Assembly: GCA_947683425.1 (NCBI GenBank)
Contig: CANTUQ010000119.1
Coordinates: forward strand, 2,665,001-2,729,000
Reading direction: 5' to 3'
Source: Excoecaria cochinchinensis
Lineage: Eukaryota; Streptophyta; Magnoliopsida; Malpighiales; Euphorbiaceae
DNA length: 64,000 nucleotides
The position numbers and the translations under genes were made by a program. Under the pieces are notes generated by a model that was not told the origin of the DNA, did not search any database, and worked only from the letters and a program-made list of their open reading frames with translations. The first letter of the stretch is position 1. Each line of letters starts with the position of its first letter. Positions 35,428 through 48,900 of the stretch are shown in pieces.

Positions 35428-36569
35428 GTTATTGTGTCCAATATTTATTTTGTCTTTCCTTGATCAATCTTTAGAATATTTACTAATATTTTTGATGTTA
35501 TTTTCTGAAATTCAACTTGATTCGGGTTATGTGAGCACCCCTGTGACTCCCCGGATGGGTCACGATATGCGGACCAACACTTCGGTTTGGCGAGACCTTT
35601 CCAACCCTCTTTTTATGTGTTTTGTGTTTATTTGTAAATATTCGTTTTATTTATGCACGCGTGCGATAAAAAGTCACAAAAATATTTTTACAATTAAATT
35701 GGAATTTTCGCTAATAAAATTAGGACCCATGTCCCTTGTTTTAGCCAAATAATAAAAAATATCACAGTAAAACGAAGAGTTAATTTTTCTCCAAAAATGG
35801 GATCACTCATCCCCATTTTTTTCAACTCAACCATCAAATGGCTCTTCGAACCTTCTTTAAATCAAACGCGAAGGAACCAATGTTCCTAAACCTTCAATAA
35901 GCACGAAGGAACCAATGCTCCTAAAGCTAAATGAATACCCCGATTTATGCATGTCTTTCTCTTTGATTTTGTTTGATTGTTTTAAATTTAAGTTCATTTT
36001 CTTTTGGGCCCTTGTAATTAATTTTGGGGCAACACTGTTTAATTTTGGGGGGATTGTATTCCGTCCCCACTTATATTTTTAATCTCCTTTTATTGGGGTT
36101 GTATTTCGCCCCTATCTTCCATGTAATTGTGTGCTTGCGTGTTTACCGCTTTCTTTTTATCGCTTTTCTTTATCGCTTTCCTTTTATCGCTTTTAAGTGC
36201 TTGCGATGCGCTTTTAATTTAAATGCATTAATCGTGTGAGACAAGAGATAGAATTTTAAGAAGTTAAAAACTCACTTATAATTAACCAAAGCATAAATAA
36301 GAGTGAAGTTCCAAATACCAAATCTCTGGTTTAGACCGATAGAGGTGAGAGATCTTTTCCAATTTCTTGTAAATTGGATGGCGACTCCCAAAACACCTCA
36401 AAGGTGCCTATAGGCGTCGTAAGGCTAGGTGGTCCTTCTCAATGTTCTATTGGGAGAGATACACCAATGATGTCTTGTGGCACCCATAATCAAAAAGACG
36501 CAAACCAATTCCTACGATTCTAAAAGCGGATTCCGCGAGGGCCCTTGTTGGGTTCCGGTGCGCATCACA
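33677..36569 (+). repeat. 5' LTR of F
   Basis: 2893 bases, TGTAAACACCGGGTCC ... GGTGCGCATCACA. It contains a poly-A/T-rich start, hairpins (34060-34280), ATT microsatellites (35011-35060, 35305-35335, 35390-35430), repeated 'ACCAATGTTCCT' phrases near 35875-35920 and a U5-like segment with GATGGCGACTCCC near 36378. Open frames encoding runs of Tyr, Ile or Leu here are microsatellite artefacts. Confidence 0.92.
34168..34204 (+). repeat. Perfect 16-bp hairpin in LTR of F
   Basis: ATTGCAATTAGAAATG faces its exact complement across a 5-base loop. The same structure is intact in the 3' LTR (54954-54990). Nearby are a GTTGATTT/AAATCAAC inverted repeat and decayed GC-rich hairpins. Confidence 0.85.
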
Positions 36570-36570
36570 G

Positions 36571-36589
36571 TGGCGACTCCACTGGGGAC
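36571..36589 (+). other. Primer binding site of F
   Basis: TGGCGACTCCACTGGGGAC, one base after the LTR end. This type of site, attributed to tRNA-Arg, is typical of Tat/Ogre elements. Confidence 0.85.
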
Positions 36590-37485
36590 ATGTTTGAGAC
36601 TTCGCTTTGAAAGTGCTTTGATTAATATATAATTGGTTTTTTAAAACTTAAAATTCTATCTCTTTTCGAAAATTGCAAAGCATTTTAGAGCCTTAGAGTT
36701 ATGTTAGTTGGTCCCCTATCTTACCTCGGTGCGTTCTCGAAGCACAACCCTACTTTCACTCATTGTAGGGAAGTGTTAAGGATAATCACCAGCCCAAGCC
36801 TTGTACCTTTTTATATATCAAATGGAGACCCGATCGGTTGTCACGCTCGTGATGAGCTAGACCTATTGGCAGGGACCATGCTTGGGTAGCCCAAAAAAAA
36901 ATAACCATCGACCAAAGCCCATGTAATGACAAATAGAAACTTCCACTAGGTGGTATGCTCCTTAATACGATGTTTGTGGTGTGGGCCGTCACGTATTAAA
37001 AAAAATCAAGCAAATTAAGTGGTTCTTTGTCAAAGGCTTTCATGCCCCGGTAAGCCCACCTTAACTTGATTGAATTGTCCAAATACGTAATGGCCAAAAC
37101 TCATGCGAATGCACATTAGATCAAGAGATGTTATGCTGCCGGTTTTTCACCGTGCACTACGCGCGTTCATAGGGTCCCCTGTTGACCCATGGACTAAGCC
37201 CACCTAGGAAGGGACTACTTGACCTCGTGTGTGGGAGAAATAAGGTCGGAAGGGTCTGCTTGCTCGTATGTGTTTGCGAAATATTGCACAACTCACGATC
37301 ATGCATTATACATGTCATCCATGCATCATTCTAACAATCTTGATCTCTCAGCCACCATAGATTCATCCAAGTGGACTGGGGGTTCTGACGGCCGGCTAGT
37401 GAGGATAGACTCGCCCTTTGGATTGCTAGAACTAGTGCCTGTTTGGGATTCTGAATCACTCTCAACGACCAGTGAATTATCCTCA
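36590..37485 (+). other. Untranslated leader of F
   Basis: About 900 bases between primer site and gag. Ogre elements often carry an extra ORF upstream of gag; here only a 62-codon frame (36701-36889) is open, without recognisable domain, so I do not call it a gene. Its 3' part (from 37213) is shared with element E. Confidence 0.6.
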
Positions 37486-38672
37486 ATGGCAGAAGAGACC
37501 GAAAACCTAACTACTCAGGACCTTGCTAGGAGACTAGAAGATTTTGAGCGGAGAATGCTAGAAATGATGGGAGCAATGTCTGGAAGGATTGCTTAGCCTC
37601 CTGCTCCACAAGCACCTGTGGCTCCATAACCGCCGATAGCCCCTCCCCGGGGGCAAGTCGAACCGCCTGCTGGTGGGGAAGCTCCCCTCATTAGAGTTGC
37701 TGCCCAACAACCTATCGATGAGCCCAAAGCTGTCGCTGTGCCAGTTGAGCCGAGAAGGGCAAGGGTCCCTGATCCCAATGAGGATTTTTTGATGGAAGAA
37801 GACGTTGAGGAGATAGCAGCCCATCAAGCCGTGAGGGGTAGAGCACCCAGGGTAGAAGATGAGGCCATGAGGGGAATGAGGCAATAGATTGAGGCTATCA
37901 CCCGCATGTTGACAGCTGGCAAGGGAATCAACCCCGAGGACAGAGATTTGGGGGATGAGGAGCTGCTACCCCAAAGGTTTAGGATGCCTGAGCTGCCGAA
38001 GTTCGATGGAACGTCGGACTGCTTTGCACATATCAAGCAATACACCCTGATGATGAAGGGCATCGGGCTGACCAAGAGGCAAAAAGTGGACTATTTCTAT
38101 CTCAGTCTGGCGGGTCCGGCAATAGACTGGTATCATAGGCTGGATTGGAGATTCAAAGAGGAATGGGACCTTCTGACTGATGAATTCATGAAGTAGTATG
38201 ACTGCAGCACTAGAATGGAGGTCACCCTGAAGGACCTCGAGCTTCTACAGTAGAAAAATGATGAGTCATTCCACGAATACCTCACTAGGTGGAGGAACAG
38301 GGTTATGGAAATGAAGCGAAAGCCTGACACTGATGATCAGATCAGATTATTCATTAGGAACTCCTGCCCTTACTTGAGGGACTTGCTCAGCTTCAAAGGA
38401 TTCCGGGATTGGGAGTCGCTCAAGGACATTACTGTAGAGGCCGAGGCGGCTTACCTAGCAAAGAAAACCAGCCAAAATAACTTTGCTGGGAGGAACTTTG
38501 GAAATCAATTAGGCTACAGGTCAGGAGGGGCTGGAAGCAGCAATAACAGAAATGGCAAAACAGCCGAAGTTTCAGCCACTAGGGCAGAACAGGGCCAGCG
38601 GTACTTTTCCAATTTGGGTCGACCTCTATCCTGGGTGTTGGAGAGACTAATGAAGAAAGGCAAATTGCAACC

Positions 38673-41567
<2,895 letters not shown>

Positions 41568-41790
41568 CAACCATTGCCACCCAGACCAGCCTTAAGCCAG
41601 GGACAGCCGGGGCACAAAAGTGATCAATACTGCGCTTACCACTAATACTCTGGGCATCTAACAGACCATTGCCAAATCTTGAGGGGTAAGATCCAGGATC
41701 TCATCGACTCCAAGCAGATCACGGACCCTAAAGAGAGGGAGAAGAAGAAAAAGACGAGCTACAATGCAGTTCCCCTACTATGAGTTCGAT

Positions 41791-42165
41791 CGGTTCTAGC
41801 AAGATAAGTACGCTGCTGTCACTCGTCGAGAGAATGAAAGAGGAAGACTATGTTTTTTAGATGTTTTATTGCTTTTTAATTTCAGAACTCTTTATGATAA
41901 TTTGGTTATTGTAATATTATGAGCAATTTCTGTTTTTTTGTATGGTATTTCTACGATTTCATTTTCTATGATCATGATGAGTTCATTCATTTTGATGTTA
42001 ACTCGATTAATACAGCTCCATCTAATCTTAGAACTTTGGAGAACCCAAATAAAATCTTGATAGCATCTGTTATGACTCCTGAAGTGAGATAAAACTTGAG
42101 AGAATAAAAAACGAAATAAAAAGTCCTTGTCTGGACCTAACGAAGACATGCCAGAAGATGATTAT
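41791..42165 (+). other. F interior after gag, no gene seen
   Basis: AT-rich, without coding signal or pol motifs. It ends at ATTAT (42161-42165), the left copy of B's target duplication. Confidence 0.6.
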
Positions 42166-43106
42166 TGTCACACCCCGTTTGCCCCCTAGTAGAATGAGCC
42201 ATATATGTGAGTATGTATTTATATGTGTTTGGCATATCATAATTGTATTTTGAGAATATTGCATGTTTTGTGATTTTATTCCGGTGTGGGAGTGCATATA
42301 GAAATAAGGTGTGCATAAATGGAGTTGTGATTATATGCATGTGAGCATATCATAGTGTGTGTGTTAGATGAGAGAGCATTGTGTGTGTTGCTCATACATG
42401 TGTAGGGTGCATTATTAGAGTGTTTCATTGTGTGTGTGTGTCATGTGCATCTAGTGTGTGAGTGATTAATGCCCTCCACTAAGATGTTGACAAGTGTAAA
42501 GGAGGAGAAAAGAAAGGAAAGAGAAAGGGGAAAATTCAGATTTCTAAACCCATTTCCCATTCTCCCTTCTCCTCCCCTCTTCTTCTTCCTCTTTGCTCTT
42601 CTCTAAGTGTTTTGCTTGGATTCAAGTTGGTGTGGTGGGAATTAATTACTCCTTGTGTTTGATTGGTAAGCTTTATGCTTTTGGTTTTGCTTTTGTTCAA
42701 ATTCTTCTTCTTCCCTTGCATTTTTCTGGTTTTGGGTTTGAAGTTAGGGTTTTGAGTTTGTGTATTTTTGTGGTTTGTTGATTAGCTGAGCCTCCAAGAT
42801 ATCCTAAAGGCAAGGAAGTTGCTGGATCTAGTGGAACCAAGTGATAGAGCTTCTAATTTTGAGGTTTGGGAATTTGTGTTTTATGTATTGTTAGTATGAT
42901 ATTATTTGATTGAAATTCTAGAAATTGTTGATGTTCTTGATGTTGTTCTTTGAATTTATGAGTGGGTTTGGTTATGGCATGATTTTGATGATGGATTCGA
43001 TTGAATTTAAAGTTTGAGTCATTATATCATGATTTGAGTGAGGAATTTTGGGTGTTGGGTTGAAAATCTGGTGTTTTGGCTCGACAGCGTGGAATCTGGG
43101 CATGGG

Positions 43107-43502
43107 TCACGGTGACAACCATTTTGGTTGTGACCGTGAGGTGCCCAGATTTTACTTCTGTTCTGGGTTTTGGGTACATCACGGTGACAACCATTTTGGT
43201 TGTGACCGTGAGGTACCCAAACTTTTGCTTCTGTTTGGCTTCTTTGGTGCGTCACGGTGACAACCATTTTGGTTGTGACCGTGAGGTACCCAGAACTTCA
43301 ATTCTATTTTGGATTGGGGACATGTCACGGTGACAACCATTTTGGTTGTGACTGTGAGAATTCCAGCTTTTGGGTTCTGTTGATTTTCTTGGTACGTCAC
43401 GGTGACAACCATTTTGGTTGTGACCGTGAGGTACCCCTTATCAGCATTCTGCCGAGAAGCTTTGGTATGTCACGGTGACAACCAGTTTGGTTGTGACCGT
43501 GA
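43107..43502 (+). repeat. Hairpin array in 5' LTR of B (six units)
   Basis: Units start at 43107, 43179, 43252, 43325, 43397 and 43470: spacing 72, 73, 73, 72, 73. Arms TCACGGTGACAACCA and TGGTTGTGACCGTGA pair at 14 of 15 positions around a 3-base loop; the same single mismatch recurs in the units. Spacers vary. Confidence 0.92.
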
Positions 43503-44181
43503 CCTACCCTGTTTTTACAATAAAATCCTGTTTTCTTCCCACGTTTTAGAAATGTTATACTATTGATTTTAGCATTCAATATCACTTTATATGAGCCATA
43601 ATTGTGCATGTACTGATCTATTTAAAGTATTGGAATTCTTTATTTGTTATAATTAAATGTGGATGTTAACTGTATAAATTTTAGCCTGCAAGAGTCAGTC
43701 TAGTGGATAGTTAGGCATGCCTAATAGAGTCCCCTTTGTTCAGTTTGGACCCCGATCAAGTCCCCGCTTGGTTCCTCGCAAACCCCTTTGTGTTCGGATC
43801 TTGTTTAAGGTCCCCTTTGAAAATATTTTGTGGAAATTAAAAGTAAAAATTGGTTTCTCGATTCGTACCCATAAGGTACTATTTGTAATCGGCTCATACC
43901 CGTAAAGTACTGTTTGTTCACTCGTTATCCACTACTTTGAGTCAGCAGGCGCTTTATCATTTTGAATTGCTTTGATATGTATGAGATGGTTTTATCCGAA
44001 TATGTTTATTTAATGAGATGTTATGAAGGTAGTGGTACTTTATCGAAGGTATGACTTTATATGTTTACATGTTCATATGTTCATACTCTTGTTTATGCGT
44101 ATTTTGAGTATGCCATCTGTGTGTGTTTGCCTTGACGACCGTTGTGAATGGTTGTCCTTGTGCTATATGTGTGTTTCCCCA

Positions 44182-44219
44182 CTAAGCGTTTATCGCTTAG
44201 CATGGTGTGTTTACCCGTG
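44182..44219 (+). promoter_or_regulatory. Double-hairpin module in 5' LTR of B
   Basis: CTAAGCG-TTTAT-CGCTTAG, then CATGG...CCGTG and CAGG. In the 3' LTR (51403-51440) the second stem reads CACGG...CCGTG. Confidence 0.7.
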
Positions 44220-44632
44220 CAGGTGCGGAACGAGTTTGCTTGGGAGAGTCGCAGCCATCGAAGTCAACACAGCTGGGTCTTTAGTGTAGGGCCTAATTTT
44301 GTATCTTGATGATTCTTTTTGTATAGAACTCTCGTACTTCAGTTTTGTAATAGCTTCCGCATATGTACATGTATAATTTTGGATATGTAGTTATCTTTTG
44401 TATCTTTGGGTTGATCAAACAGTAATGTAATGTTTTCCGTTATATTAATGCATGATCAGCTTATTTCATGAATGGTTTTGTAAAATTTTAATTTACCCTG
44501 TATTTCAGTATGTATATTTATGTATGAATGTATGTATATTCTGTATCTGTGTGGTGGCACCTTTACTTATACGGCATCTCACTCCTTATCGGATGGGATC
44601 GCCTAAGTAAGGGTAAGGGGTGTTACAAGTTG

Positions 44633-44645
44633 TGATATCAGAGCC
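44633..44645 (+). other. Primer binding site of B
   Basis: TGATATCAGAGCC, five bases after the LTR end; the tRNA-Met site with one G to A change at its third base. Confidence 0.85.
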
Positions 44646-44747
44646 TAGGTTTAGGCGTTTCTGGGTGATTATTTTTGTGATGTTATGTGTGGATGCGTCT
44701 ATGTCTACGGCTGTGTTGGCTGATGTGGCTGTCATCTTGTTTGTTAG

Positions 44748-45953
44748 ATGGATTCTAATTCTACTCATGGTGCGCTTGAGGAATCCGCTGAAAGTGTGAA
44801 TCCTCCAGCTGTAGATCAGTCTGTTTTTATTTCTGTGTCGGCTCAATGTGCTAAGGTCCAGCCCGAGGCCGCTGCCATGCCTTTTGAGGCAATGTTCAGA
44901 TTGCATCAGGACATGGCTCGGGTTTTGGAAAGGGTGACTGCCCCTAAAGCTCCGATAGAGAGTTTAAGAAGAGCTAGTGTTGAGGATTTTTATGGGACCG
45001 GGCTAGATGAGTCAGAGCTAGCTAAAAAGTGGCTTGATAAAGTAAAGAGAGCTTTAAAGGAAGTTAGGTGTCCTCCCGATCAGCAAGCTGAATGTGCTGT
45101 GGCATTGCTTCAAGGGTCGGCTTATGAATGGTGGGAGTTGGTATGTAGGCAACCTCAGATGCCTGATCCGGTTACATGGGAATTCTTTGGGGAGGAGTTC
45201 ACAGGGAAGTATGTGACTCAGGCATATAGGGACGCAAGATGGGCACAGTTTTTGAGTTTGAAGCAGAGGGTCATGTCAGTTTCGGATTATGAGAAGGAGT
45301 TTAATCGGTTGTCTCGCTATGCTCCACGTGGGGTTATGACAGATGATTTCAGATGCAAGCATTTTGAAGCCAGGTTGAACGAATCTTTGAAGATTTCTTT
45401 GATTTCTTTGATGTGTATGCCTGGGGTAAGTTATTATCATATTGCAGAGGCTGCCATGAGGGCGAAGAAGACGGAATCATTGCTTAGGGAGAGAGCTCAG
45501 CAAAGGAATTCTGCACGAGGTGGTTCTTCCTCATCTTCGGGTAAGAGATCTAGGAACCCGCAAGATGAGCCATCAGCTGGTTCGGCTACTAGAGGTAAAA
45601 GGCAAGGTTCAACAGCGGTATCTGGTTCTGGCAGAGGTGGTAGATCGGATGCTACACCTGTTTGTGCACATTGCAACAAGGCTCACCGGGGTGAGTGTAG
45701 GTGGCTCACTGGTGGGTGCTTTAAGTGTGGGAGTACCGAGCACCATTTGGCTAATTGTCCACAGATGAGCGAGGATTCGGGTCCTCAAAGAGGAGCTAGT
45801 GGAGTTGGATCTAATGCTACTCAGGCTGCCCGTGGTAGGGGCCGAGGAAGAGGTCGAGGCAGTCGACCAAGAGAGGGAGCTATTTCTGAGACTGTTGAGC
45901 GTCCTCCACCTGTTGCAGCTAGAGCATATGCAGTTAGAGCCAGAGAGGAGTAG
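44748..45953 (+). CDS. gag: Gag of gypsy B (401 aa, intact frame)
   Basis: Gag assembles the virus-like particle and packages element RNA. The frame starts MDSNSTHGALEESAESVNPP; the same start context occurs in A and C. Residues about 100-230 form the retrotransposon capsid domain (AYEWWELV, TWEFFGEEFTGKYVTQAYRD, DYEKEFNRLSRYAP). A Ser/Arg-rich linker follows, then zinc knuckles CAHCNKAHRGEC (about 304-315) and CFKCGSTEHHLANC (about 325-338), the second a standard CX2CX4HX4C, then an RG-rich stretch. The frame ends at a TAG where A has a Trp codon, at the Gag-protease border; in a working element it would continue into pol as one polyprotein. Gag itself appears undamaged. Confidence 0.9.
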   Translation: MDSNSTHGALEESAESVNPPAVDQSVFISVSAQCAKVQPEAAAMPFEAMFRLHQDMARVLERVTAPKAPIESLRRASVEDFYGTGLDESELAKKWLDKVKRALKEVRCPPDQQAECAVALLQGSAYEWWELVCRQPQMPDPVTWEFFGEEFTGKYVTQAYRDARWAQFLSLKQRVMSVSDYEKEFNRLSRYAPRGVMTDDFRCKHFEARLNESLKISLISLMCMPGVSYYHIAEAAMRAKKTESLLRERAQQRNSARGGSSSSSGKRSRNPQDEPSAGSATRGKRQGSTAVSGSGRGGRSDATPVCAHCNKAHRGECRWLTGGCFKCGSTEHHLANCPQMSEDSGPQRGASGVGSNATQAARGRGRGRGRGSRPREGAISETVERPPPVAARAYAVRAREE

Positions 45954-48900
45954 GATGCCCCTGATGTGATTGCTGGTAAGTTCCTACTCCATGACACTGA
46001 ATTATATGCTCTAATAGACCCTGGTTCCACACATTCATATTTGTGCACGCATAAGATTGTTGATAAATTGCATGTGGTAGATCAGTTAGACTATGAGATA
46101 TGTGTGACCAATCCATTAGGGCATAGTGTCAATATGAGTAGAGTCTTTAGGAATTGTCCTCTATTTGTGGAAGGTGTAGAGTTCCCAGTGGATTTGATAG
46201 AGCTACCGTTCCGATAGTTTGACTTGATTTTGGGTATGGATTGGTTGGGCAAGCATCGGGCTATAGTTGATTGTCATAGGAAGACCTTTGTGCTTTGGGA
46301 TAGGAACCGAGCTCCAGTGTTTGTAAGAGGTTTGGGTGCGAGTTCTGTGAACAATGTGATCTCAGCGATTCAAGCCAAGAGGTTTTTGAGAAAAGGCTAT
46401 GAGGCTTTCCTAGCTGTAGTTTTGGATTCCAAGAGAGATCAAGTGAGGATTGAAGATATCCCTGTTGTACGGGAGTTTGGTGATGTTTTTCCAAGTGATT
46501 TGCCGGGTTTGCCTCTAGAGAGAGAAGTTGAGCTAGCCATAGAGATCATGCCGGGTACCACACCTGTATCGAAGGCACCTTATCGAATGGCTCCTGTAGA
46601 GTTGAGAGAATTAAAAACTCAACTGCAAGAGCTATTGGATAAGGGGTTTATTCGACCCAGCATATCTCCATGGGGAGCTCCGGTTTTGTTTATCAAGAAG
46701 AAGGATGGGTCTTTGAGGATGTGTATCGATTACAGGCAGATTAACAAGATCACAGTGAAGAATAAGTATCCGCTACCTAGAGTCGAGGATTTGTTTGATC
46801 AGCTTCGGGGTGCAAGTGTGTTTTCTAAGATAGATCTTCGGTCAGGGTATTATCAGCTTCGGGTTAAGGATGAGGATGTGGTTAAGACTGCATTTCGGAC
46901 TCAGTATGGCCACTATGAGTTCCTTGTTATGCCGTTTGGTTTGACTAATGCTCCAGCGGCATTTATGGATTTGATGAATAGGGTGTTTAGGCCATACTTG
47001 GACCGATTTGTGGTAGTGTTTATTGATGATATCCTGGTATATTCCAAGGATGAGACCGAGCATGAGGAACATCTCCGATTGGTTTTGCAAGTGTTGAGGG
47101 AACATCGGTTGTTTGCCAAGTTGAGTAAGTGTGATTTTTGGCTTCGGGAAGTGTCATTTTTGGGCTACATAGTTTCAGCCAAGGGTATACAAGTAGATCC
47201 AGCTAAGATTGAGGTGATAGTCGATTGGAAAGTGCCTAAGAATGTTCAGGAAGTGCGGAGTTTCCTTGGTCTGGCGGGTTACTACCGTCGGTTTGTTAAG
47301 AGTTTCTCTGTGATTGCCTCTCCGATGGCTAGGTTGTTGTGGAAAGGAGTTAAGTTCGAGTGGTCGAATAAGTGTCAGGCTTGCTTTGAGAGGTTGAAGC
47401 AGTTGTTAGTCGAAGCTCCTATACTTACTCAACCCATTTCGGGTAAGGAGTTTGTTATGTATAGTGACGCTTCAGGTGTTGGTCTGGGATGCATTCTGAT
47501 GCAGGAAGGTAGGGTTGTGGCTTATGCTTCTCGACAGTAAAAGCCACATGAGAGGAACTATCCGACGCATGATCTTGAGTTAGCAGCGGTTGTCTTTGCT
47601 TTGAAGATTTGGCACCATTATCTCTATGGGGAGAAGTGCAGGATCTTTACGGACCACAAGAGTTTGAAGTATTTCCTGACTCAGAAGGAACTGAATATGA
47701 GACAACGTCGATGGCTTGAGTTGTTTAAAGACTACGATTGCATTATGGATTACCATCCGGGTAAGGCCAATGTAGTCGCAGATGTTTTGAGCCGGAAGTC
47801 AGTTTCTGCCTTATTTTTGAGACGGTTCAGATGGAAGTTTGGTTTGGATGGGGCTTTGATAGCTCAATTGAGAGTCAAGCCTACCTTGAGATAGCGAATA
47901 GTTGATGCTCAGAAGATTGATGAGAGGCTTCAGCGGATTGTGCAAGAGATTAGTTTGGGGTCAGAGTTCTCGGTTCTTGATGGAGCGCTTTTGTATGGGA
48001 ACCGTTTGTGTGTTCCGGGTGATGAGGAATTGAGGAAGCAGCTTTTGAGCAAGGCACACAGTACAGTTTTCACCATGCATCCCGGGAGTAACAAGATGTA
48101 TCGGGATATGAAGCAGGTTTATTGGTGGTCTGGTATGAAGAGGGACATAGTAGACTTTGTGTCTAAGTGCTTGACATGTCAGCAGGTAAAGGCTAAGCAC
48201 TAAGTTCCTTCGGGATTGCTCACGCCTTTGTCCGTTCCCGAGTGGAAGTGGGATGATATCACCATGGATTTTGTTTTTGGGTTGCCCTTGACTCAGAAAA
48301 AGCATGATTCTGTTTTGGTTGTTGTGGATCGACTCACAAAGTCCGCTCACTTTTTGCCGATTAGGATGGATTACCAGATGGATAGATTAACCAGTATCTA
48401 TGTGGATGAGATAGTTCGGTTGCATGGAGTGCCTGTGTCCATAGTTTCAGATCGGGACCCAAGGTTCACATCTAAGTTTTGGAAAGAGTTGCAGCGAGCT
48501 TTGGGTACCAAGTTGAACTTCAGTACGACATTTCATCCTCAGATAGACGGTCAGTTCGAGCGAGTGATTCAGATTTTAGAGGACATGTTAAGGGCTTGTG
48601 TTTTGGACTTTTCGGGTAGTTGGAACAAGTATGTATCGCTTATGGAATTTACCTATAATAATAGCTATCAGTCCAGTATCGGTATGGCTCCTCATGAGGC
48701 TTTGTATGGATGTCAGTGTAGGACTCCAGTTTGTTGGACCGAGTTGTCTGAGAGGTCAGTGATTGGGCCAGATTTGGTTAGAGATACAGAGGAGAAGATC
48801 ATAGTTGTGCAGCGGAATTTGAAAGCGGCCAAGGATCGATAGAGATCTTATGCCAACTTAAAGAGAAAGGATGTGCAGTTTGAAGTAGGAGACAAGGTTT

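Larger units (their letters stand above)
42166..44627 (+). repeat. 5' LTR of B
   Basis: TGTCACACCCCG ... GGGGTGTTACA. It contains the six-unit hairpin array (43107-43502), palindrome TTAGGCATGCCTAA (43711-43724), GTACC/GGTAC-like mini-hairpins near 43865-43910 and the double hairpin (44182-44219). It lacks about 13 bases present in the 3' LTR just after the palindrome (near 43731). No clear TATA box was found; a GA-rich tract lies at 42495-42535. Confidence 0.95.

Noticed and set aside
36701..36889. Possible extra upstream ORF of an Ogre element
   Set aside because: Only 62 codons with no recognisable domain, far shorter than the known Ogre ORF1, so it was left as leader.
43107..43502. Regularly spaced palindromic repeats resembling a CRISPR array
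   Set aside because: Plant LTR context, matching arrays in both LTRs, arms pair within each unit, spacers are related to one another, and no cas genes exist. It is an LTR-internal hairpin array.
43022..43609. Repetitive frames with HGDNHFGCDREVP-like or GHNQNGCHRDVP-like repeats in both strands and LTRs
   Set aside because: They are translations of the hairpin array; all frames look repetitive because the DNA is. No start context or conservation beyond the DNA repeat.
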